Assembly (NCBI RefSeq): GCF_949769195.1 | Contig: NZ_OX458333.1 | Coordinates: 4,746,001 to 4,810,000, forward strand | DNA from: Methylocaldum szegediense | GTDB lineage: Bacteria > Pseudomonadota > Gammaproteobacteria > Methylococcales > Methylococcaceae | Length of the DNA: 64,000 nt | Direction: 5' to 3' | Shown here: positions 55,974 through 64,000 of the stretch, one piece after another | Numbering within the stretch: the stretch's first letter is position 1 | Layout: each line of letters opens with the position of its first letter | Program-made: the position numbers and the translations under genes | The notes under the pieces: generated by a model | Told to the model about the DNA's origin: nothing | What the model saw: the letters and a program-made list of their open reading frames with translations, nothing else | Databases searched by the model: none

Positions 55974-57329
55974 TTAGAACTTGAAATTGGCGCCCAGTCC
56001 TAACGCCCATTCGGCGGCCTCGGCCCGGTAATGTCCCAATGCAAGCGTGTCGCGGCTTGCGGATTCTTCGAAGGCGTAGGCGGCGAAAGCGTCCACTCTG
56101 AACTTTGGCGTGAAGGCGTAACCTACGCCCGCGGTCAGAGTGTGTTGCCAGATCACGGGGCCGAGGGTGGTCTGTACGACCTTGATGACATCGTTTCTGT
56201 CGAGCACGCCGGGCACGGCGGTATCCAACGGCACCGTGCCGACGCCTTTGAATCCGCCTACCGTACCGTGCGGCTCGTCGCGAAGTATCGGGGTGGCGTA
56301 GCTGTACCCGGCCCGGAATTGCCAGTCGCCCACGGTGTATTGCCCGCCGAAAAGAGCCAGAAACTGGTCCTGCCAGACATCTTGGTACAGCGACGAATTC
56401 GACCAGTTTTTCCAGAGCGCGTCCGCTTCCACCAGGAGCTGAGGCGTGATGTTGGCTGCTATGCCCCAGGCCACTTCCAGGGGCTGTTCGACCCTGACGG
56501 ATTGGTAGTCCTGGCTTCCGCCCACCGTGGTCGCCAGTACATTGTGATAGTTGTACCGAAGTGGGCTTTTGAACGAGGCGCCGATCGTCACGTTAGGCGT
56601 AAGCCGGTAGGTGGCGCCGACGGAGCCGCGCAGCGAAATGTTGTGCACGCTGGACGTGGTCCCCCCGAAATCGCCGGTCAAGCTGGCGAGACCGGAAGTG
56701 GTTCCGCTGGTGCCGAACTGGGCGAAACCGACGCCTACGGTTAACGCCGCACCAACCGACAGATCCGGTGTTACTTCGTAGGCGGCTCCCACGTTGGCGC
56801 TGAACGAGATCAATTCCACGAGCAGCGGGAGTGTCGCAGCTCCGCCGGCGCCGTTTCCGCCGAGTCCGAGACCGGCACCTGCGTTGATCGGGTGAGTGCG
56901 ATAATCCGCCCCGAGCCCGGAATCGACCGCAATTCCCGCTCCGAGCACGAATCCCGGAAGAACTTCTCCACCCAAGGCGGCGTCCGGCACCACATAGTTC
57001 CGGGCGAGGCTGTACGAGTGGTTGGTGAAACCGTTCTTGCTCTGAAAGTTGTCGACCTCGGGTTCCAAGAGCGCGGCGCCCAGTCCGACGTTGAACCCCT
57101 TGAATTGAGTCAGAGTGGCGGGATTGCCGAAAAGCGCCGCCGACACTTCTTGCGGTCGGACGTAGGCAGCGCCCGCCATACCCCCGGCGATCGGCTTCAG
57201 GCTCAAATTCAGGTCGGTACCGGTATTGAGCGCAAAAGCTGTGGGAGAAAGGGCGCAGCCGAGCGCGATTAACCAGGTTCTCGGATCCGGTCGGTTCGTC
57301 TGGGAGGAGGAAACTGGACTGGTGTACAT
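55974..57329 (-). CDS. FadL/TodX-family outer-membrane transporter
   Basis: The 451-aa protein has a signal peptide (about residues 1-33, ALSPTAFALN) and the FadL hallmark at the plug start, SLKPIAGGMAGAAYVRPQEVSAALFGNPATL. It continues as a glycine-rich beta-barrel ending in phenylalanine (GANFKF). FadL-type proteins let hydrophobic molecules cross the outer membrane. As first gene of the sulfur cluster, behind a sigma-54 promoter, it may take up an organosulfur compound; the substrate is not shown. The ATG at 57329 is the likely start. Confidence 0.87.
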   Translation of the reverse strand: MYTSPVSSSQTNRPDPRTWLIALGCALSPTAFALNTGTDLNLSLKPIAGGMAGAAYVRPQEVSAALFGNPATLTQFKGFNVGLGAALLEPEVDNFQSKNGFTNHSYSLARNYVVPDAALGGEVLPGFVLGAGIAVDSGLGADYRTHPINAGAGLGLGGNGAGGAATLPLLVELISFSANVGAAYEVTPDLSVGAALTVGVGFAQFGTSGTTSGLASLTGDFGGTTSSVHNISLRGSVGATYRLTPNVTIGASFKSPLRYNYHNVLATTVGGSQDYQSVRVEQPLEVAWGIAANITPQLLVEADALWKNWSNSSLYQDVWQDQFLALFGGQYTVGDWQFRAGYSYATPILRDEPHGTVGGFKGVGTVPLDTAVPGVLDRNDVIKVVQTTLGPVIWQHTLTAGVGYAFTPKFRVDAFAAYAFEESASRDTLALGHYRAEAAEWALGLGANFKF

Positions 57330-57649
57330 ACCGCCTTCTCGTGGTCTTACGTTAGGTTCTTATGATCGATGCTCGAATCGCTAAGAGGCTTGCTCACCCT
57401 TTAGCGAGCGTCGTGCCATTTGATAAGTTTTTGAAGTAAAAAGGCTTTATTTGATAATGCCCGGAACGGTTGCCGCTGTGACGGCAGTGAACTAGCAGAG
57501 CTGCCGCTCTGGCGGCAGACGGAAGGAAATGGTTTGACCTATGGCAGGAATAAAGCCTGATCAGGTTCTCGGATTCGGGAATAAGGCGTGTGGTTGGCGA
57601 TCCGATAAGAGATAGAGGAGGGGATTCCGGACGATGGCAGTCGGATGGC
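57330..57649. other. Intergenic region upstream of the sulfur cluster
   Basis: Holds the sigma-54 promoter at 57403-57418 and, near 57470-57525, GC-rich short repeats (GCCGCTGTGACGGCAG, GCCGCTCTGGCGGCAG). These could form stem-loops or an activator site about 60-110 bp upstream of the promoter; that is a guess. No gene is seen. Confidence 0.5.
57403..57418 (-). promoter_or_regulatory. Sigma-54 (-24/-12) promoter upstream of the fadL-like gene
   Basis: The minus strand reads TGGCACGACGCTCGCT. The GG (-24) and GC (-12) dinucleotides are separated by exactly 10 bp, and TGGCACG is a perfect -24 box. The -12 box TCGCT differs from TTGCW at one position. The expected start near 57392 gives a leader of about 62 nt. 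This matches control by the sigma-54 activator encoded at the far end of the cluster. Confidence 0.8.
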
Positions 57650-58267
57650 TCAGAGGTTTTCTGGGATAAACAAATCGTCTCCCTGATTGTTTATGCCAAG
57701 TACCCAGGGACCCTGCTCGTCGATGGAGACGATGCTGACCGAAGCAAGGCCAATTTCGATGCGGGTGAAGAGGTCCAAGGGGACGCCTAAGAAATAGGCG
57801 ACGGCGGCCTTGATGACGTCGCCGTGGCTGACCAGAGCGATGCAGCCTTTGCCATGTTGCTCGCGAAGCCGCAGCATGTCGGCCACGATCCTCGTTTGGG
57901 TTTCGATCATGACCTCGCCCCCCGGAATTCGCGTGCCGCTGCGAAAACAATTCCAGAACCGGAAACGTGCGTTCCTGCGAAGCTCTTCCAAGGGCTGTCC
58001 GGTCCAGTCCCCGAAATCGATTTCATAGAGACTTTCGAGCACCTGGACCGGAAGCTCGATGCGGTCGGAAAGGTACTGGGCCGTTTCCAGGGTGCGCTCT
58101 GCCGGACTGGAGTAGATCGCATGTACGGGCAGCTTCGCTACGCGTTCCGCCATGTGCCGTGCTTGTTCGTGACCTAGAGGGCTGAGCCGGACACCCGGCG
58201 CCCTGCCGGCGATGATGTCTCCCCCGAGGCAATGCGCGCCGTGGCGGATCAAGAGAAAGGTGGTCAT
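57650..58267 (-). CDS. Histidine phosphatase (phosphoglycerate mutase-like)
   Basis: The 205-aa protein begins MTTFLLIRHGAHCLGG with the catalytic RHG motif (Arg8, His9). It has YSSPAERTLETAQYLS, a glutamate in LYEIDFGDWTG, and the second catalytic histidine in LVSHGDVIKAAVAYFLG. Family members remove phosphate from sugars, cofactors or proteins. The ATG at 58267 overlaps the stop of the glycosidase-like gene (ATGA), so the two are coupled. In an inositol-3-phosphate synthase cassette it could dephosphorylate inositol phosphate, an inference only. A much longer in-frame open frame upstream is antisense to, or out of frame with, the real gene and was rejected. Confidence 0.85.
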   Translation of the reverse strand: MTTFLLIRHGAHCLGGDIIAGRAPGVRLSPLGHEQARHMAERVAKLPVHAIYSSPAERTLETAQYLSDRIELPVQVLESLYEIDFGDWTGQPLEELRRNARFRFWNCFRSGTRIPGGEVMIETQTRIVADMLRLREQHGKGCIALVSHGDVIKAAVAYFLGVPLDLFTRIEIGLASVSIVSIDEQGPWVLGINNQGDDLFIPENL

Positions 58268-59154
58268 CTTGCGTAACGCCGGGTCATCTCCACGCAGAAC
58301 TCTGCGAACTCCTCCACGCGCTGCGGCGGGCTGGTGTGGTGGGGATTGATGCCGCGGTGCTCGGGGGTGAAGCAATAGGTTACGGTGACTCGGAAGGGTT
58401 CGAGCGCCCGCATCTGCCGGTCGAACCAGTCGAGTGCGTTCGGCCGGAATCGGTCGGCCCAGCTCAGGCCGGTACGTAGATAGGTGACGCCCAGATCTTT
58501 CATGATCCGAACCGCGTCGTCGAGCCGGTGATCCTCGAAATGAAACCACTGGCACAATCCCATATCTGGTGTGTACTCGTAGAAATGCCGGAAAGCCGGT
58601 TTGGGCGTGCCGTCTTCCCGCAGCAGGCCCATGTAAAAGTGGCGGTAATAGGCCGAACCTTCGGCCTCGCGGTGGCGGGTGGTGGCGGGCCAGGCCCTGG
58701 GTAGATCGTAGAGGCTGTACCAGTGAATCCGGGGCGTCTGTCCGAGCAGGAGTTCCGCGCTTCGCTTGAGGCCGAATTCCTGCACTTCCTCGGCGCCGAA
58801 GCTGGAGACGCCGACTTCGGAAATCCAGATCGGCTTGTCGTCGACGACGCCGCGAATCTCGTTCAGCTTGTCGGGCCACTCGTGAATCTGCCAGTGGTTC
58901 CAGTCCAGCGGAAACCCATGGACGGCGACCGCGTCCATGCGACGGATGACGTCGTAAGCCTTCATCCGTTCCATGAACAAAGGGTCGATGGGGGAAATGC
59001 CGCCGAGGACGATGACAAGATTCGGATGCTCGGCGTGCAAGGCGTCGGCCGCGAGATTCACCATTTCGGCGAAAAGACGCCAGTCCCGGTCGATCTCGAA
59101 ATCCCAGTGGGATTTGTTGTTGGGTTCGTTCCAAAGCATCACTGCTTCGATCAT
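58264..59154 (-). CDS. Glycosidase-like TIM-barrel protein, apparently circularly permuted
   Basis: The 296-aa protein begins with VMLWNEPNN (acid/base Glu10 of clan-A glycosidases, normally at strand 4), continues to IWISEVGVSSFG (nucleophile Glu113, strand 7) and IHWYSLYDLPRAW. It then ends with what look like strands 1-3: GVTYLRTGLSWADRF, VTYCFTPEHRGINPHHTSPP and AEFCVEMTRRYAR. The order suggests permutation of the barrel rather than truncation. The specificity is unknown. It overlaps the phosphatase gene by 4 bp, and a structured repeat separates it from the methyltransferase gene. Confidence 0.72.
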   Translation of the reverse strand: MIEAVMLWNEPNNKSHWDFEIDRDWRLFAEMVNLAADALHAEHPNLVIVLGGISPIDPLFMERMKAYDVIRRMDAVAVHGFPLDWNHWQIHEWPDKLNEIRGVVDDKPIWISEVGVSSFGAEEVQEFGLKRSAELLLGQTPRIHWYSLYDLPRAWPATTRHREAEGSAYYRHFYMGLLREDGTPKPAFRHFYEYTPDMGLCQWFHFEDHRLDDAVRIMKDLGVTYLRTGLSWADRFRPNALDWFDRQMRALEPFRVTVTYCFTPEHRGINPHHTSPPQRVEEFAEFCVEMTRRYAR

Positions 59155-59199
59155 GTTTCCTCCGCAAAGACCGTTAAGGAGGCTGCCTTTGGCAGCCAG

Positions 59200-59420
59200 T
59201 GAATTGGAAGCGGGTCTCGCCCCGCGGGCGAGTTACTTTTCTTTGCTTGCCCAAAGAAAAGTAACCAAAAGAAAGGGCCCCCGGATGGCGCGCTGATCCT
59301 GCGCATCGCCGGCTGGAACCGGGGGCGACAGAAGGCCCGTCCATGTGCCTCTGTCGCCGCACGCGATCCCTCGCGTGCCCCTTCGGGCAATTCCGGCTCC
59401 AGCCGGCGATGCTCGGGCGC
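59200..59420. repeat. Structured dispersed repeat with TTACTTTTCTTTG palindrome
   Basis: A perfect 14-bp palindrome, GTTACTTTTCTTTG / CAAAGAAAAGTAAC (59232-59245 and 59252-59265), is followed by GGGCCCCCGG. A second inverted repeat, CATCGCCGGCTGGAACCGG with CCGGCTCCAGCCGGCGATG (59304-59322 and 59393-59411, one mismatch), encloses an inner GCGACAG/CTGTCGC pair. The palindrome is known to recur in many proteobacterial genomes. It fills the gap between the methyltransferase and the glycosidase-like gene. Confidence 0.7.
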
Positions 59421-59468
59421 GCCATACGGGACGATTCAGAACCGCCGCACAGCAGATTAGAAAACGCT

Positions 59469-60278
59469 TCAGGGATTCCCGCCACGACTGGGATAAACCG
59501 CCCGATGATCCCAATCTTCCAAGTTCAGCTCGATCCTGCGGCAGACATAAACCTCCTCCTCGGGACGGGCGAGAATCTCGAATCCGGCGCTGCGCAGCAT
59601 CGCCTCTGTGCAGGCTCGGTTGGGAATCCACCAGTTGGTGGGGTCGCCGGCATAGCGATGCTCGATGAAATGCATCCTGGGAAAACCGGGCCGGTCGAAG
59701 ATTTCCCATTCCTCGAAGCGGTAGTCGCGTCCCACCGCCTCGATTTCCGGGCTGCCGCGCTGCATGGACTGGAACAGCAAAAGGTCTCGGGCGGCGTGTC
59801 GATGGATCAGGTCCAGCGCCAGCAAAGGATGGCGCAGGTGATAGAACACGCCCATGAAGATCACCAGGTCGAAGGTTTCGCCGAGAGCGGCGACGTCGTA
59901 CACGGACAGACGGCGAAATTCGATGTCCAGCCCTTTGACCTCGGCCGCGAAGCGGGCCTGGGCCAGATAAGCCTCGTCGGAGTCGATGCCGACGACCCGG
60001 TAGGCACCGCGCTTTTTCATCTCGATGGCGTAGAAACCGGCGTTGCAGCCGATGTCGAGCACCGACCGCCCGCTCAGATCGGCGGGAAGGGCGTCCGCGA
60101 ACTGCCGCCATTTGACGGCGGGATAATCGCCGAGGAAATGGTCCGGAGCAGTGTGTACGCCGCCGAGGTCGAGGTTGTGGAACCATTCGCCCAACTCGCG
60201 GACCCGTCGCTCGATCAGTTCGCGTGTCCAGATGGTACCGGATGGGTGACTCGAGTTAGTGGATGGTTTCTTGGTCAT
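59469..60278 (-). CDS. SAM-dependent methyltransferase, CmoB-like
   Basis: The 269-aa protein has the SAM-binding motif VLDIGCNAGFYAIEMKKRGA (about residues 73-92), VGIDSD, and FDLVIFMGVFYHLRHPLLAL, as in CmoB and relatives. The tail has NWWIPNRACTEAMLRSAGFE. It differs from true CmoB in length and context and resembles a family found beside inositol phosphate synthase and glycan genes, possibly TIGR04290; that name is from memory. It lies 119 bp downstream of ino1. The substrate is unknown; a lipid or sugar product of the cassette is a guess. Confidence 0.8.
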   Translation of the reverse strand: MTKKPSTNSSHPSGTIWTRELIERRVRELGEWFHNLDLGGVHTAPDHFLGDYPAVKWRQFADALPADLSGRSVLDIGCNAGFYAIEMKKRGAYRVVGIDSDEAYLAQARFAAEVKGLDIEFRRLSVYDVAALGETFDLVIFMGVFYHLRHPLLALDLIHRHAARDLLLFQSMQRGSPEIEAVGRDYRFEEWEIFDRPGFPRMHFIEHRYAGDPTNWWIPNRACTEAMLRSAGFEILARPEEEVYVCRRIELNLEDWDHRAVYPSRGGNP

Positions 60279-60397
60279 CGAATCGGTAAGGTCACGTTAG
60301 CTGCAGTGAGCTTGTTTAGCGCCTCAATCGCGTGCGATGTCTGTCCTGAGCTTGCGTAGTGCGGTTCCGTCGTGACCGCATCTTACGGTTTGTCCCG

Positions 60398-61483
60398 TCA
60401 ATGAGGCATCTCACCGCGTATGAAAGCCTCCGTGCGGACACGGGCTTCGGCATCGGTGAACTGCTCCGGCGGCGATTTCATGAACCAGGCGGACGGTCCG
60501 ATCAGTGCGCCACCGATCCCCCGATCGAGCGCCAGCTTGACGCAGCGCACCGCGTCGATCACGACGCCGGCGGAATTGGGCGAATCCCAGACTTCCAGCT
60601 TGAGTTCGCCGTGCAGCGGCACATTGCCGAAGGTCGTGCCTTCCAGCCGGATGTAGCAGAACTTGCGGTCGGTGAGCCAGGGCACGTAGTCGCTGGGGCC
60701 GACGTGCGCTTCGGCGTCGGACAGGGCATGGTCGAGCTGGCTGGTCACGGCGCGGGTCTTGGAGAGCTTCTTCGATTCCAGCCGTTCCCGTTCGAGCATG
60801 TTGAGAAAATCGGAATTGCCGCCGAAATTGAGCTGATAGGTGCGGTCCAGCCGGACGCCGCGCTCGCGGAAAAGATTCGCCAGCACCCGGTGGACGATGG
60901 TTGCCCCTACCTGCGATTTGACGTCGTCGCCGATGAGGGGGAGGTTTTTTTCCTCGAAGCGCTTGCGCCAGCGGGGGGCGGAGGCGATGAAGACGGGAAT
61001 GCAGTTGACCATGCCGCAGCCCGCTTCGAGAGCCTGCTCGGCATAGAATTCGGTAGCCTTTCGAGCCCCGACGGGCAGATAGGAGACGAGCACGTCGGTT
61101 TCGGTGTCGCGGAGGACCTGGGCGATATCCGCGGGCGGCTCGGGCGATTCCTCGATGATTTCCCTGAGATACTTGCCCAGACCGTCGAGCGTGACGCCGC
61201 GGCGGACTTCGACGCCGATTTCGGGAACTTCGCAGAACCGGTAGGTGTTGTTCGGCTCCGCGAAAATGGCTTCGGACAGGTCCTTGCCGACCTTGCTCAC
61301 ATTGATGTCGAAGGCGGCGGAAAACTCGATATCGGAAATGTGATAGCCGCCGAGGTTGACGTGCATTAGACCGGGGACGGCATCGCCATCCTTAACCTTG
61401 CGGTAGAACTCGACACCCTGGACCAGCGAGGATGCGCAATTGCCTACGCCGACGACGGCGGTTCGTACCTTCTTGCGATGCAT
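60398..61483 (-). CDS. ino1: Inositol-3-phosphate synthase
   Basis: The 361-aa protein has the NAD-binding motif [18 protein letters not shown] at the N-terminus, [38 protein letters not shown], and [14 protein letters not shown]. These are typical of the short MIPS type of actinobacteria and some proteobacteria. It makes 1L-myo-inositol-1-phosphate from glucose 6-phosphate. The ATG at 61483 has AGGAGAG upstream. It is rare in gammaproteobacteria, and with the next three genes on the same strand it suggests an inositol-containing product. Confidence 0.92.
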   Translation of the reverse strand: MHRKKVRTAVVGVGNCASSLVQGVEFYRKVKDGDAVPGLMHVNLGGYHISDIEFSAAFDINVSKVGKDLSEAIFAEPNNTYRFCEVPEIGVEVRRGVTLDGLGKYLREIIEESPEPPADIAQVLRDTETDVLVSYLPVGARKATEFYAEQALEAGCGMVNCIPVFIASAPRWRKRFEEKNLPLIGDDVKSQVGATIVHRVLANLFRERGVRLDRTYQLNFGGNSDFLNMLERERLESKKLSKTRAVTSQLDHALSDAEAHVGPSDYVPWLTDRKFCYIRLEGTTFGNVPLHGELKLEVWDSPNSAGVVIDAVRCVKLALDRGIGGALIGPSAWFMKSPPEQFTDAEARVRTEAFIRGEMPH

Positions 61484-61919
61484 ACTCTCTCCTTGAGCAT
61501 GTCTGGCGGACCGCGAACGGCCAAGGAATCGCCCGGTCACGGCCGCGGTTTCCTCTCCAAAATAGGCGCAATGCCCATTGCCTACTGGGAGCGCCGGAGG
61601 AAAGTAGATCTCGGTTGGAATATCTTTTTCGAGATTATTTTTGGCAAGAAGTTCGCGGCAGACGGCGGGTTACGCTACGCTCGTTCGCCCGACCACGGTT
61701 TTGTCGGCAAAGGACTGCCGTAGAAGGAATCCACGCGCGAATAGCCGCAACGTCGGTATGAAAATGCTCTAGCCCGTCTCCGTTACCGAAGCTGCCGATG
61801 CCGCCGGCAATGGCGCATCAAGGCAGGCTGGACCCACCTGTAGCCGTCGGGCCAAGGGGTTCGGCGGCAAAGGATTGCCGACCTACGACCATACCGCCCC
61901 GTAGATACTGTTATCCGGG
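61484..61919. other. Intergenic region between ino1 and the IS110-type transposase
   Basis: No gene is supported. Short hairpin repeats of the TCGGCAAAGGATTGCCGACC type occur at 61702-61722 and 61865-61886. AGATACTGTT at 61903-61912 is repeated directly at 62941-62950, on the other side of the transposase gene, and may mark the edges of the mobile element. Confidence 0.5.
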
Positions 61920-63483
<1,564 letters not shown>

Positions 63484-64000
63484 ATGGCTGAAACATGGAC
63501 CCAACCCCATTTTTCGATTGTCGAGAGGCCCGTAATGGCGGCAGACCACGCCCGCGAGGTCTACCAGAACCCGGATTCGGCCAATCTGGCCTGGTTCTTC
63601 CAACTCAACGGGATCGCGGAGGACACTGTCCTCATACCGGGAACCATGCTGGTTGTACCGACCGACCAGGTCTGCACGGCCGCCGAGGTCCAGCTTGCCG
63701 CCAACCTGCGCGAACCTCGGTTCTGGCCACGCGGCATCCGCGGACCGATCGAACACCCGGAGATCACCAACCGGCTTTACGAACTGCTGGAGTATACGCA
63801 GACGCTGCAGACGCCCGGCGGGCTCGGAGCTTATGCTTACACCTGGCAGCGTCACATCGAAGATATCACCGAGATTCTCAACGAACTTCAGAAACTCTAC
63901 CAGGACACCTATTCGTCCTCGAGCAAGTTGAGCGGAGCAGTCTTCCAGCGCCGCCGCCGGGAACTGCTGAACCGGCTCGACGGTTCGCTGCGCGGCTGGC
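63484..64000 (+). CDS. Unrecognised protein with a LysM-like N-terminus (runs off the right edge)
   Basis: An open frame starts at ATG 63484, with AAGGA upstream, and continues without a stop for 172 codons to the window edge. Residues about 26-60 (NPDSANLAWFFQLNGI, then LIPGTMLVVP) follow the LysM pattern of a short helical repeat ending in PGTxLxVP. The next 110 residues are helical and charged (ITEILNELQKLYQDTYSSSS, RRRRELLNRL). No signal peptide is seen. LysM-headed proteins of this kind can carry C-terminal effector or toxin domains, but the C-terminus is outside the window. Confidence 0.55.
   Translation, partial: MAETWTQPHFSIVERPVMAADHAREVYQNPDSANLAWFFQLNGIAEDTVLIPGTMLVVPTDQVCTAAEVQLAANLREPRFWPRGIRGPIEHPEITNRLYELLEYTQTLQTPGGLGAYAYTWQRHIEDITEILNELQKLYQDTYSSSSKLSGAVFQRRRRELLNRLDGSLRGW

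Noticed and set aside
58268-59167. Upstream extension of the histidine phosphatase frame to 505 codons
   Set aside because: The extension is Arg/Pro/Gly-rich, overlaps the glycosidase-like gene in another frame, and the phosphatase family start is at 58267.

Overview
The window is about 60% GC and looks like a chromosome segment of a gammaproteobacterial methylotroph, most likely a Methylococcaceae-type methanotroph. The reasons are a complete pqqABCDE operon (PQQ is the cofactor of methanol dehydrogenase), malyl-CoA lyase beside malate-CoA ligase (serine-cycle enzymes), and gammaproteobacterial-type gshA, relA, pbpC, mobA and gloB. The genus is an inference; no rRNA, tRNA or CRISPR array was seen.

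Left part (1-15.6 kb): the 5' part of mtkA and mcl on the minus strand; an outer-membrane barrel protein with its own promoter and terminator; pip-ubiX with a 4-bp overlap; a membrane protein; then the minus-strand pqq operon. That operon has a good sigma-70 promoter before pqqA and a terminator/attenuator between pqqA and pqqB. It is followed by moeB-like, tetR, a DUF2782 protein, gshA and icd.

Middle (15.6-48.5 kb): a very large GltD-like/PyrK-like fusion oxidoreductase is divergent from a membrane-anchored MutS-like ATPase plus gloB. Next come two lipoproteins, mobA, a YcgR-like PilZ protein, the long helicase lhr and a PAS histidine kinase. An alpha-2-macroglobulin gene has been cut by an IS481-family element, with a large deletion, next to an intact pbpC. 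Then follow ndh (type II), a PAS-GGDEF protein, relA, a polysaccharide pyruvyl transferase/FrhB-like pair and a divergent phosphoribosyltransferase-kinase-like fusion of unknown function.

Right part (48.5-64 kb): a minus-strand organosulfur (sulfone/sulfonate) assimilation cluster reads, in transcription order, fadL-like, FMN reductase, acyl-CoA dehydrogenase-like, osmC-like, sfnG, DszC/SfnC-like and ribBA, with a sigma-54 activator (sfnR-like) last. A -24/-12 sigma-54 promoter lies upstream of the fadL-like gene, so the activator, the promoter and the FMN-dependent enzymes form one coherent system. After it, also on the minus strand, comes an inositol-linked cassette: inositol-3-phosphate synthase, a SAM methyltransferase, an apparently circularly permuted glycosidase-like protein and a histidine phosphatase. 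An IS110-family transposase and several dispersed repeats follow. The window ends inside an unrecognised gene with a LysM-like N-terminus.

Dispersed repeats are common: short hairpins, GTAGGGTRGGTTAG-bounded elements, TTCGAC/CTCAGGAC arrays, and one large structured intergenic element in the inositol cassette.
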